DNA of 7,813 nt from Propionibacteriaceae bacterium (GCA_021323255.1 JAJTCL010000115.1:1-7813); one strand, 5' to 3'. Positions 1 through 5,763 are shown, counted from the stretch's first letter. Notes: generated from the sequence alone by a model not told the origin. Made by a program: numbers and translations.

Positions 1-188
1 AGAACACCTACATGGCTGAGAAGTTCACCAACATCCCAGGGTCGAGTGTCCCGCTCAACGAGACCATCGAGTCGTTCCGGATGGTATGCGACGGAGAAGT
101 TGATCACATTGCTGAGCAGGCATTCTTCAACGTCGGCAGCATGGAGGACGTCGAGCGTCGCTGGTCGGAGCTGCAGAAGGAAGCCTGA
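1..188 (+). CDS. atpD: ATP synthase F1 subunit beta, C-terminal end (partial)
   Basis: This is the last 61 residues of the catalytic beta subunit of F1Fo ATP synthase, which makes ATP on the cytoplasmic face of the membrane. The gene is cut by the window start; the first complete codon is at 3 and the TGA stop is at 186-188. The visible part contains the usual beta-subunit C-terminal helical segment: the stretch AEKFTNIPGSSVPLNETI, then DGEVDHIAEQAFFNVGSMEDV, which matches the family pattern of an F-TG-PG-V-L-ET segment followed by DGE-DHIPEQAF--VG. The nucleotide-binding domain lies outside the window. atpC follows after 98 nt, a wider gap than is common between these two genes. Identity is secure from the motif and from its neighbour. 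Confidence 0.95.
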   Translation, partial: NTYMAEKFTNIPGSSVPLNETIESFRMVCDGEVDHIAEQAFFNVGSMEDVERRWSELQKEA

Positions 189-249
189 TCTTAGACCCTC
201 GGACAGGATCTGCTGGCGAAGTGACGCGGTGAGCAAAGTCGGCCCTAGA

Positions 250-263
250 CTCGACGGGTCGAG
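250..263. repeat. Short perfect inverted repeat between atpD and atpC
   Basis: CTCGAC-gg-GTCGAG is a perfect 6 bp inverted repeat. As RNA it could fold as a 5 bp stem (CTCGA/TCGAG) with a CGGG tetraloop. It lies in the 98 nt spacer, 23 nt before the atpC start codon. A TAGACT hexamer at 246-251 overlaps its left edge and has the TANNNT form of a -10 box, so an internal promoter is possible. No function is demonstrated by the sequence. Confidence 0.35.
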
Positions 264-286
264 AGGCCTGCCGGGAATGGAGCGAA

Positions 287-688
287 ATGGCTGAACCCAT
301 GCAAGTGGAAGTCGTCTCGGCCGATCGGGTGGTGTGGTCGGGCAAGTCTTCCAACGTCATTGCCAAGACTGTCGAGGGTGAGATCGGTATCCTGCCAGGC
401 CATGAACCCGTGCTCGGGGTGCTGGAGCCCAGCGCCGTTGTGATCTTCTGCGAAGACGGCCCCCGAGAGATCGTTGCCGTGGACGGCGGCTTCATTTCCG
501 TCTCTCAGGGACGGGTTTCGATCTTGAGTGAGTACGCCCGGATGGCCGACGAGGTGACCGTCGCCCAGGCGGAGAAGGAGTTGGCTGAGGCACAAAGAGT
601 TCTCGACTCGGGCGACGGAAGTGACGAGGATCGAAAGCATCTCCTGCGGGCGACCGCCCAGCTTCGCGCGGCGCAAAAGGCGCAGTAG
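287..688 (+). CDS. atpC: ATP synthase F1 subunit epsilon
   Basis: This 133-residue protein is the epsilon subunit of the F1 central stalk, which links rotation to catalysis and can restrain ATP hydrolysis. The N-terminal beta-sandwich carries the family signature GEIGILPGHEPVLGVL at about residues 31-46, followed by AVDGGFISVSQGRVSIL. The C-terminal part (about residues 88-133) is a charged, Ala/Glu-rich helical hairpin, as expected. The ATG at 287 is preceded by GGAG at 279-282 with a 4 nt spacer, and the protein starts directly with the expected first beta strand. The gene follows atpD and is co-directional with the DUF2550 gene 39 nt downstream, so all three are probably one transcript. 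Confidence 0.95.
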   Translation: MAEPMQVEVVSADRVVWSGKSSNVIAKTVEGEIGILPGHEPVLGVLEPSAVVIFCEDGPREIVAVDGGFISVSQGRVSILSEYARMADEVTVAQAEKELAEAQRVLDSGDGSDEDRKHLLRATAQLRAAQKAQ

Positions 689-727
689 GGTCGCTGCTAC
701 ACACACGCGTGCGATCTGAGGACGTTC

Positions 728-1180
728 ATGCACGGCTGGCTCGGGGTCGTTCAGGTCCTCGGCGTGCTCCTCGGCCTGCTGGCCGTTAGCCTGCTGATGC
801 TCGCCGTCCGCCGTCGCTGGATTGATCGCCTCGGTGGCACGTTCGCCTGCAGTCTCCGGCTGCGGATGTCGACTCCGGGCGCCGGTTGGGTGCTCGGAGT
901 CGGGCGTTATAGCGAGGGAATCCTGGAGTGGTTCCGATTTTTCTCCTATTCGCTACGACCGCGAATGGTCTTCCCTCGACGGAGCGTACGCGTGCTGGAG
1001 ACGCGGATTCCGGATCCTGTCGAGGCGGTGGCACTCAACACCGATGAGAAAGTACTCCGCATCGAGATGCACGATGGTCGTGGCGAGGCCGAGTGGGAGC
1101 TGGCTATGAGCGAGGAGTCGCTGACCGGTCTGCTGAGCTGGTTGGAAGCGGCACCCCCGGGCGTACGCCGATTCGAGTAA
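728..1180 (+). CDS. DUF2550 family membrane-anchored protein
   Basis: This 150-residue protein belongs to the actinobacterial DUF2550 family, whose members are commonly found directly after atpC; the mycobacterial counterpart is Rv1312. Its biochemical role is unknown. Residues about 5-27 form one hydrophobic membrane segment (VQVLGVLLGLLAVSLLMLAV) followed by a positively charged RRRW stop, so the rest is predicted to be cytoplasmic. The soluble part has the family features CSLRLR, GAGWVLGVGRYSEGILEWFR and a C-terminal AMSEESLTGLLSWLEAAPPG. The ATG at 728 has GAGGA at 718-722 with a 5 nt spacer. It is co-directional with atpC and ends only 9 nt from the convergent isomerase gene, leaving no room for a conventional terminator between them. 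Confidence 0.88.
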   Translation: MHGWLGVVQVLGVLLGLLAVSLLMLAVRRRWIDRLGGTFACSLRLRMSTPGAGWVLGVGRYSEGILEWFRFFSYSLRPRMVFPRRSVRVLETRIPDPVEAVALNTDEKVLRIEMHDGRGEAEWELAMSEESLTGLLSWLEAAPPGVRRFE

Positions 1181-1189
1181 GTCGCGATC

Positions 1190-2254
1190 CTATTCTTTGG
1201 TGGCGAAAGCCGCATCGAAGGAGGAGGCCGAGGGCCGGATGCCGTTCATGCTCCGGATGAAGTCGAGAGCTTCGGGAGCACCGTCGAGTCGGTCCATGCC
1301 GGCGTCCTCCCACTCGATGGATATCGGTCCGTCGTAGCCGATGTGGTTGAGCATCCGGAAGATGTCCTCCCATCGGGTGTCGCCATGGCCGGTGGAGATG
1401 AAATCCCAGCCGCGTCGCGGGTCTGCCCATGGGAGGTGTGAGGACAGTCGGCCGTTGCGGCCATTATTCATCCTGATCTTGGTGTCCTTGCAGTCCACGT
1501 GGTAAATGCGGTCCCGGAAATCCCAGAGGAAGCCGACGTAGTCGAGGTCTTGCCACACCATGTGCGACGGATCGAAGTTGAGGCCAAAGCCGGGCCGGTT
1601 GGCGATCGCCTCCAAGGTGGCGACGGTCGACCAGTAGTCGTACGCGATCTCGCTGGGATGGACCTCATGGGCGAAGCGGATGCCCACCTCGTCGAAGACG
1701 TCGATGATCGGATTCCAGCGGTCGGCGAAATCGGCGTAACCGGCCTGGATGACCTTGTCGTCGACCGGCGGGAACATGGCCACGTAGTGCCAGATGGCTG
1801 ATCCGGTGAATCCGACCACAGTGTCCACGCCGAAGGCGGCGGCTGCGCGCGCGGTGGTCTTCATCTCCTCAGCGGCCCGCTGACGCACGCCCTCCGGGTC
1901 ACCGTCACCCCAGACCCGTGAGTTGACCATGTTCTTGTAACGGTCGTCGATGATCGCCTCACAGACGGCCTGGCCGTGGAGGTGATTGGAGATTGCCCAG
2001 CAGCCGAGCCCGTGCTGCTCCAGGATGTCCCTGCGGCCTTGCAGGTAGCCCTCGTCCTCCACCGCCTTGACGACATCGAAATGATCACCCCAGCAGGCAA
2101 TCTCGAGACCGTCGTAACCCCAGCTCCCGGCAAGCCGGCATACCTCCTCAAAGGGGAGGTCGGCCCACTGTCCGGTGAACAACGTGACCGGTCTCGGCTG
2201 AGCCGACTCGGCCTTGCCGGTGGCTTCCTTCAGACCGCGGTTATGATCCAACAT
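1190..2254 (-). CDS. Sugar phosphate isomerase/epimerase (TIM barrel, AP endonuclease 2 superfamily)
   Basis: This 354-residue protein is a cytoplasmic xylose-isomerase-like TIM barrel. The superfamily isomerises or epimerises sugars, inositol derivatives or sugar phosphates using a divalent metal; the substrate here cannot be read from sequence. The barrel begins at about residue 22 (VTLFTGQWADLPFEEV). Candidate metal or catalytic residues sit in conserved positions: H196-E197 in FAHEVHPSE, D228 and H231 in NFDPSHMVW, H252 in YHVDCKD, and E314 in ISIEWED. Related proteins are common in actinobacteria and often lie near oxidoreductases of sugar or inositol catabolism, but none is present here. 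The ATG at 2254 is set by AGGAGG with a 5 nt spacer. It lies 20 nt downstream of the adenosyltransferase gene on the same strand, so the two are probably cotranscribed. Confidence 0.9.
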   Translation of the reverse strand: MLDHNRGLKEATGKAESAQPRPVTLFTGQWADLPFEEVCRLAGSWGYDGLEIACWGDHFDVVKAVEDEGYLQGRRDILEQHGLGCWAISNHLHGQAVCEAIIDDRYKNMVNSRVWGDGDPEGVRQRAAEEMKTTARAAAAFGVDTVVGFTGSAIWHYVAMFPPVDDKVIQAGYADFADRWNPIIDVFDEVGIRFAHEVHPSEIAYDYWSTVATLEAIANRPGFGLNFDPSHMVWQDLDYVGFLWDFRDRIYHVDCKDTKIRMNNGRNGRLSSHLPWADPRRGWDFISTGHGDTRWEDIFRMLNHIGYDGPISIEWEDAGMDRLDGAPEALDFIRSMNGIRPSASSFDAAFATKE

Positions 2255-2259
2255 CTCGT

Positions 2260-2265
2260 CCTCCT
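2260..2265 (-). promoter_or_regulatory. Strong ribosome binding site of the isomerase gene
   Basis: The minus strand reads AGGAGG, then 5 nt, then ATG at 2254. It lies inside the 20 nt gap after the adenosyltransferase stop. It fixes the isomerase start and suggests strong translation even though the upstream gene appears to be leaderless. Confidence 0.8.
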
Positions 2266-2274
2266 GGTTGGGGC

Positions 2275-2928
2275 TTACGGCTTTGGTTGAGGTTGGTTTT
2301 CTGGCACCAAGCCGTGGCTTCGGTCACCACCGGGTACCCAGAGCACATCGCCGTCGATTCCGTTGACGACCCTGGTAAGGATGAACAGCAGGTCCGACAG
2401 CCGGTTCAGATAGGTGATCGCCAGCGTGCTGACCCCCCCGGGAAGCCGGGAGTTTGCAACCGCTTCAGTTCCGTACGCCTGGACGGCTGCCCATGCTGCG
2501 CGCTCAGCGCGCCGCACCACCGTGCGCGCCAGATGCAGCTGCGCGGCAGCCGGCGAACCACCAGGGAGGATGAATGACTTCAAGTTCGGTAGTGGATCGC
2601 CGAACTGGTCACACCAGGCCTCCAACCTGTCCACGTACTCCTGTGTGATGCGAAGTTCTGGTGGGGGATCGGTCGAGGGAGGCACGCGTAGTGGTGTCGA
2701 AAGATCAGCTCCGACATCGAACATCTCGTTCTGGACGCTTCGGAGCACCGCGGCAACGTCGTCGGGCAGGTCACCGGCGGCCAGGGCGACCCCGATTGCA
2801 GAGTTGGCCTCGTCCACATCTCCGTACGCCTCGACCCGCGGATCGGTCTTGCTGACCTGCGACAGATCGGAAAGCTGGGTCTGCCCGGCATCGCCTGTCC
2901 GAGTGTAGATGCGGGTCAGCCGAACCAT
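2275..2928 (-). CDS. pduO: PduO-type cob(I)yrinic acid a,c-diamide / cob(I)alamin adenosyltransferase
   Basis: This enzyme transfers the adenosyl group of ATP to cob(I)alamin to make coenzyme B12 (adenosylcobalamin), used by enzymes such as methylmalonyl-CoA mutase. The PduO/MmaB signatures are all present: the N-terminal ATP loop TRIYTRTGDAGQTQLSD (residues 5-21), RVEAYGDVDEANSAIG (31-46), then FILPGG, LHLARTVVRRAER and the C-terminal YLNRLSDLLF. I chose the ATG at 2928 (217 aa) because the protein then starts MVRLTRIYTRTGD, as in the family. A GTG at 2934 would add two residues. No Shine-Dalgarno is visible, but TAGGGT lies exactly 6 nt upstream of the ATG, which suggests a leaderless mRNA. 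The tail after about residue 200 (DRSHGLVPENQPQPKP) is variable and proline-rich. The symbol is a family name; mmaB would be equally fair. Confidence 0.93.
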   Translation of the reverse strand: MVRLTRIYTRTGDAGQTQLSDLSQVSKTDPRVEAYGDVDEANSAIGVALAAGDLPDDVAAVLRSVQNEMFDVGADLSTPLRVPPSTDPPPELRITQEYVDRLEAWCDQFGDPLPNLKSFILPGGSPAAAQLHLARTVVRRAERAAWAAVQAYGTEAVANSRLPGGVSTLAITYLNRLSDLLFILTRVVNGIDGDVLWVPGGDRSHGLVPENQPQPKP

Positions 2929-2934
2929 GATCAC

Positions 2935-2940
2935 ACCCTA
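2935..2940 (-). promoter_or_regulatory. Predicted -10 box for a leaderless adenosyltransferase mRNA
   Basis: The minus strand reads TAGGGT-GTGATC-ATG. The hexamer fits the actinobacterial TANNNT -10 consensus and sits at -12 to -7 if transcription starts at the A of the ATG at 2928. No Shine-Dalgarno is present. No convincing -35 hexamer is visible 16-18 nt further up, which is common for this type of promoter. Confidence 0.5.
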
Positions 2941-3040
2941 CGCAGCGGAATCGCTACGGCGCGGCGCGGGTCGTGGGGACGTAACCGGGTCAGGCTTGTC
3001 GCTACCACGAAGCGGCTTTGAGCTGTGGCACAGTACAACG

Positions 3041-3814
3041 GTGAACCAGCTGCAAGCGCGAGACCGAGGCGCGAGCAGCCCCAACATCGGCCTCGGCCGC
3101 GCAGCCGCAATCCTGATTGTTGCGGCTGCAGTGCTGATCAGTGGTTGTGGTCAGATCCCTAGCCCCATGCCAGCACCGGATGCGCCGGCAAGCTCGGTCG
3201 CACCCTCGCCGATACCGAGCGCCAGCGGGATAGGCGGCGCGACAGGGGATGTTTGCGAGTATTCGGTATCAGGTGACGCAGCGCGGCCGGTTACGCCACC
3301 GCCGACCACAGGTGTGCCAACGAGCGGCACGATCAGCTACGTGCTTGCGATGTCGAATGGCAAGGTCACGATCACCTTGGATCGAACGAAGGCCCCATGC
3401 ACCGTCAACTCCTTCGTCTCATTGGTCGACCAGGGCTACTTCGACAACACCAAGTGCCATCGGCTGGCGGATTCGGGAATCTTCGTCCTGCAGTGCGGTG
3501 ACCCGACCGGCACCGGGAACGGTGGCCCAGGCTACGAATTTGCCAATGAGACCGACGGTACGGAGTCCTACACCGAAGGTGTTGTTGCTATGGCGAACGG
3601 CGGCCCGGGTACGAACGGTTCACAGTTCTTCCTGGTCTGGGCAGACTCGACCAGCCTCGATCAGACTCCGAACTTCACGATCTTCGGCACGATGGACAAG
3701 GCCTCACGCGACGTGGTGGCATCAATGGCCGGAGAGGGCCAGGACGGCAGCAATGCCGATGGGACGGGTCGGCCTAACAACCCGTGTGAGATTACGACGG
3801 TTACCAGGGCTTGA
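3041..3814 (+). CDS. ppiB: Cyclophilin-type peptidyl-prolyl cis-trans isomerase, secreted lipoprotein
   Basis: This protein catalyses cis-trans isomerisation of Xaa-Pro bonds and is expected on the outer face of the cytoplasmic membrane. From the GTG at 3041 it has 257 residues. An N-terminal lipoprotein signal has Arg residues, a hydrophobic core AAAILIVAAAVLISG, and a lipobox LISG-C with Cys36 as the lipidation site. A Pro/Ser/Ala-rich linker follows, then the cyclophilin domain from about residue 97. Active-site matches include R141 (CHRL), F148 and Q151 (FVLQCGDP), M184-A185-N186 (MANGG), and Q195 with F197 (SQFF). From memory it resembles mycobacterial PpiB, including its extra cysteines. 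The frame is open back to 2909, but an earlier start would overlap the divergent gene and put 44 odd residues before the signal. There is no Shine-Dalgarno at the GTG. It diverges from the adenosyltransferase. Confidence 0.9.
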   Translation: MNQLQARDRGASSPNIGLGRAAAILIVAAAVLISGCGQIPSPMPAPDAPASSVAPSPIPSASGIGGATGDVCEYSVSGDAARPVTPPPTTGVPTSGTISYVLAMSNGKVTITLDRTKAPCTVNSFVSLVDQGYFDNTKCHRLADSGIFVLQCGDPTGTGNGGPGYEFANETDGTESYTEGVVAMANGGPGTNGSQFFLVWADSTSLDQTPNFTIFGTMDKASRDVVASMAGEGQDGSNADGTGRPNNPCEITTVTRA

Positions 3815-3818
3815 ATCC

Positions 3819-3944
3819 CCGACGCCGGCTGATGCCGAGTGCCGGGAAAACGTGGGTAAGAGTTCGGCGGCACTTGGGAGTTTGTGACCGCGCGGGTTTC
3901 AAGATCTTTAGGTTTTCCCGGCACTCGGCACCAGCCGGCGGCGG
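3819..3944. repeat. Long imperfect inverted repeat just after ppiB
   Basis: The arms are 3819-3851 and 3912-3944, each 33 nt, complementary at 31 positions with a 60 nt loop. The left arm starts 4 nt after the ppiB stop. In RNA it would form a very stable stem, so it could end or protect the ppiB transcript, but no T tract follows. The right arm is part of direct-repeat unit 1, so the inverted repeat consists of one reversed copy of the repeat family facing the direct copies. Confidence 0.75.
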
Positions 3945-3955
3945 GAGCGGACAAC
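3890..3955. repeat. Intergenic repeat, direct copy 1
   Basis: First of three direct copies. It reads GCGCGGGTTTCAAGATCTTT, then AGGTTTTCCCGGCACTCGGC, then a CAGCCGGCG block, and ends in GGAGCGGACAAC. The AT-rich TCAAGATCTTTAGGTTT core and the GC-rich CCGGC part recur in the following copies. There is no coding potential across it. Confidence 0.75.
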
Positions 3956-3960
3956 CTCAT

Positions 3961-4028
3961 ACAGCGTCGGTATCAAGATCTTTAGGTTTCTGGGCATCCG
4001 GCAGCAGTCGGCGTCAGGAGCGGACAAC
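3961..4028. repeat. Intergenic repeat, direct copy 2
   Basis: The TCAAGATCTTTAGGTTT core begins 74 nt after that of copy 1 and is identical to it. The GC-rich part has diverged (TGGGCATCCGGCAGCAGTCG), but the end GGAGCGGACAAC is identical. Divergence within a shared architecture suggests an old tandem or clustered family rather than a recent duplication. Confidence 0.7.
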
Positions 4029-4029
4029 T

Positions 4030-4095
4030 ACAGCGCGGGTTTCAAGCATCTTAGGTTTTCCTGGCACCCGACAACCAGCCGGCGTCGGGTAAACA
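4030..4095. repeat. Intergenic repeat, direct copy 3
   Basis: The core begins 69 nt after that of copy 2 and reads TCAAGCATCTTAGGTTTTCC. The GC-rich part ends CCAGCCGGCGTCGGG and can form its own hairpin (CCCGAC at 4067-4072 with GTCGGG at 4084-4089). The terminal GGAGCGGACAAC is lost. The rest of the gap, 4096-4171, holds no recognisable feature. Confidence 0.65.
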
Positions 4096-4171
4096 TGATC
4101 AGCGCGAGGGGCTTTTGCACCGTCCTGGATGCCGCGGGCGGCGTTGCAGGTCTTGGCTGGGGCGGGCAGGG

Positions 4172-4447
4172 TCACTGGTCGCGGGGTGGGCGGTTCGCGC
4201 GCTTGGGGAATCTGAGGAGCACCATGGCCAGCACGATGATGCCGAGGCCGAAGAAGCCACCAAGGATGTAGGCGCCGCGGCCCGGCATCTGAGCAGGTGG
4301 GCCCGACGGGGATGGAGTCGGCGGCAGGGTGTCCAGCGGAAAGACAGCAAGCATGATCATCACGAATTCCGTCATTGAGGGCTCCCGCGAAGAATCCAAT
4401 GCCAGCTCACGGACAGCCACGATTGCACGAGGCTGCGCCGACGACAC
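4172..4447 (-). CDS. Small single-span membrane protein, unknown function
   Basis: I do not recognise this family. From the GTG at 4447 the protein has 91 residues; an ATG at 4375 would give 67. The GTG is favoured by AAAGGAG at 4456-4462 with an 8 nt spacer, 16 nt after the hydrolase stop. The ATG also has a usable GGGAG (4382-4386) with a 6 nt spacer, so the start is open. Counted from the ATG, the protein has a hydrophobic start (FVMIMLAVFPL), a Pro/Ser-rich linker (PPTPSPSGPP), one clear membrane helix at about residues 35-54 (AYILGGFFGLGIIVLAMVLL), and a basic tail RFPKRANRPPRDQ. The basic tail suggests the C-terminus faces the cytoplasm. It is the last gene of the three-gene minus-strand operon. 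GC at third codon positions is high after the ATG and lower before it, which slightly favours the shorter form. Confidence 0.6.
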   Translation of the reverse strand: MSSAQPRAIVAVRELALDSSREPSMTEFVMIMLAVFPLDTLPPTPSPSGPPAQMPGRGAYILGGFFGLGIIVLAMVLLRFPKRANRPPRDQ

Positions 4448-4463
4448 TGCCACATCTCCTTTC

Positions 4464-5270
4464 TCACAGCCGCAGAAACCGACGCATGATCGCGAGAAAC
4501 ACCTCTGGCTGCTCGCTATGCACCCAGTGGCCAGCCTCCTTGATCTTGACGAGCTGGACGCGCGGAAACAGTGCGCGCATCGCGGCAGCGTATTCCGGCT
4601 GAATGTAGGGTGATTCGTCGCCGGCCAGCCACAGCACCCGACCCTCGTACGGTTTGGCGTGCAGGTCGGGCCAGTCGCCCATTTCATCCAGGTGATCACC
4701 GAGCATCTCGAGGTTCACCTGCCACCGCCAGCCGTTGGCGCCACGATTGTCGCGACGCAAGTTCTGCAGCAGGAAGCCGCGGATGTTGGGGTCGCTGACA
4801 TATCCGGCGAGCTGGGTGTCCGCATCCCGGCGACCGGTCAAGGTCTCCAAGTCGATGGCGTGCATGCCGCGTATGAAGGTTTCGAAGTCGCTGAACTCCC
4901 GAGTCGGCACCGGTGAGACATCGACCACGCACAGTCGCTCCACGAGGTCTGCCCGGAGTAACGCAAGCGTCATGGCCACCTTGCCGCCCATCGAGTGGCC
5001 GACCACGACGTACCGATCCCCATCGCCCTGAACCTTCAGCAGCTCGGCGACCTGGCCAGCCATCTCGGGATAGGAGAAGTGGTCGGTCCACTCAGAACGG
5101 CCGTGGTTCGGCAAGTCAATCAGCGTGACTCGAGCCGACTCGGCTAAGGCCTTGGCGACCGTGTTCCAGTTCCTCCCATGTCCAAACAAGCCGTGCAGAA
5201 ACACCACCCGCGGTCCCGTGGTTCCGAGTTGGGTGCTGAAAAGCCCGTGCCGAGGCGCGTCCGCGTTCAC
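4464..5270 (-). CDS. Alpha/beta-fold hydrolase (esterase-like, YbfF-type)
   Basis: This 268-residue cytoplasmic alpha/beta hydrolase resembles YbfF-type esterases; the natural substrate is unknown. Visible features are the oxyanion-hole HG at 26-27 (VVFLHGLFGHGRNW), DLPNHGRS at 52-59, the nucleophile elbow GHSMGG with Ser93, and the catalytic His248 in AGHWVHSEQPEVF. The acid may be Asp117 in VVDVSP, as in YbfF-like enzymes, or Asp218 in LAGDES. I chose the GTG at 5270 because its last two bases begin the TGA of the upstream gene (GTGA at 5267-5270), indicating translational coupling, and because VNADAPRHGLFS leads directly into the first beta strand. The frame stays open to 5405, but that part lies over the upstream gene and has no domain features. 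The next gene starts close downstream. Confidence 0.9.
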   Translation of the reverse strand: MNADAPRHGLFSTQLGTTGPRVVFLHGLFGHGRNWNTVAKALAESARVTLIDLPNHGRSEWTDHFSYPEMAGQVAELLKVQGDGDRYVVVGHSMGGKVAMTLALLRADLVERLCVVDVSPVPTREFSDFETFIRGMHAIDLETLTGRRDADTQLAGYVSDPNIRGFLLQNLRRDNRGANGWRWQVNLEMLGDHLDEMGDWPDLHAKPYEGRVLWLAGDESPYIQPEYAAAMRALFPRVQLVKIKEAGHWVHSEQPEVFLAIMRRFLRL

Positions 5271-5539
5271 GGGCGCCGTTGCCAGCAGCTCGTGTGCCAG
5301 TGCCGCCGCTCCTCGACTGCGGACTGGGAAAGCAGGCCCGGTGTGTCTGGCCAGGCCACGACATGAGGCGTTCCCGGGCGGATCTCGACGTTGCAGCCGG
5401 GACAACGGTAGGCCTTGGTTGCCGCTGCTCCCGCTACGCTGCGGACAATCCAGCGGCCGTCACTCTTGATCACCGATTTCGCATGTCCGGAGCTCAGAGG
5501 TCGGGACGGCCTGAGATGTTTACTTGGCCGTCGCGCCAT
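5267..5539 (-). CDS. Small conserved actinobacterial Cys/His (zinc-ribbon-like) protein
   Basis: This 90-residue protein matches a conserved actinobacterial family that I recall often being labelled ATP/GTP-binding protein, although it has no P-loop. A basic N-terminal tail (about residues 1-29) precedes WIVRSVAGAAATKAYRCPGC. The signature is CPGC (C46, C49), then PGTPHVVAW (H59), then RRHWHTSCW (H80, H82, C85), which looks like a small zinc-binding fold. The molecular role is unknown. The ATG at 5539 is set by AAGGAGT at 5545-5551 with a 5 nt spacer. Its stop overlaps the hydrolase start by GTGA, so it is the first gene of a coupled operon with the hydrolase and the small membrane protein. 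Confidence 0.85.
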   Translation of the reverse strand: MARRPSKHLRPSRPLSSGHAKSVIKSDGRWIVRSVAGAAATKAYRCPGCNVEIRPGTPHVVAWPDTPGLLSQSAVEERRHWHTSCWQRRP

Positions 5540-5544
5540 GACGA

Positions 5545-5551
5545 ACTCCTT
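5545..5551 (-). promoter_or_regulatory. Ribosome binding site of the Cys/His protein
   Basis: The minus strand reads AAGGAGT, 5 nt before the ATG at 5539. It separates this start from a longer overlapping frame that has no such signal. Further up, TAATAT (5686-5691, minus strand) is a possible -10 element for the operon, with no clear -35 box. Confidence 0.75.
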
Positions 5552-5734
5552 TATTGGAGCTGCTCGCGCATCGCGCTTGGCATCCGCCGACGTTGTCGTC
5601 GCTCGCAGACCGAAAAAGCGCGTCTGCTCGCTCCTCCTCCGCTCGGCGGCGCGTGATTGCCGACGCTCGCAGCTGGGGATCGAGCATATTAGTCAGATTC
5701 AATCATGGATGCTCGTGGGAACGGCCCACTTTCT

Positions 5735-5754
5735 GGCGTGCGCTGACGCACGCC
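5735..5754. repeat. Perfect 8 bp inverted repeat upstream of nucS
   Basis: GGCGTGCG-ctga-CGCACGCC is a perfect inverted repeat with a 4 nt spacer, centred 53 bp before the nucS start. It is not followed by a T run, so a terminator is unlikely. It could be an operator or an RNA hairpin of an upstream transcript. It lies in the control region shared with the divergent hydrolase operon. Confidence 0.6.
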
Positions 5755-5763
5755 TCGGGGGTC

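Noticed and set aside
2414..2908. 164-residue open frame on the plus strand
   Set aside because: It lies entirely opposite the adenosyltransferase gene, which has clear family motifs. Its translation is Ser/Arg/Ala-rich with no domain, as expected for a shadow of GC-rich coding DNA.
3034..3039. TACAAC as a -10 box for ppiB
   Set aside because: It is only 1 nt from the GTG, too close for a leaderless start. The hexamer at the right distance (3029-3034, CACAGT) matches the consensus poorly, so no promoter is annotated.
2909..3040. 44-residue N-terminal extension of the ppiB frame
   Set aside because: It overlaps the start and promoter of the divergent adenosyltransferase and would place unrelated residues before a normal lipoprotein signal peptide.
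3249..3887. 212-residue open frame overlapping ppiB
   Set aside because: The translation is Arg/Thr/Trp-rich without features, and ppiB in the other frame has a complete cyclophilin domain.
3890..4095. CRISPR array
   Set aside because: There are only three diverged copies, the repeats are longer than the spacers, the copies have internal symmetry and one copy is inverted, and no cas gene is nearby.
5271..5405. Longer hydrolase start at 5405
   Set aside because: The extension overlaps the Cys/His protein, which has a good ribosome binding site and conserved motifs. The GTGA overlap gives a better start.
5601..5627. GCAGAC...GTCTGC stem as a terminator or leader structure
   Set aside because: It has only a 6 bp stem with an 11 nt loop and no T tract in a suitable place, which is likely by chance in GC-rich DNA.
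5520..5702. 60-residue frame upstream of the Cys/His gene on the minus strand
   Set aside because: It starts with TTG, lacks a Shine-Dalgarno, overlaps the real gene start and shows no family features.
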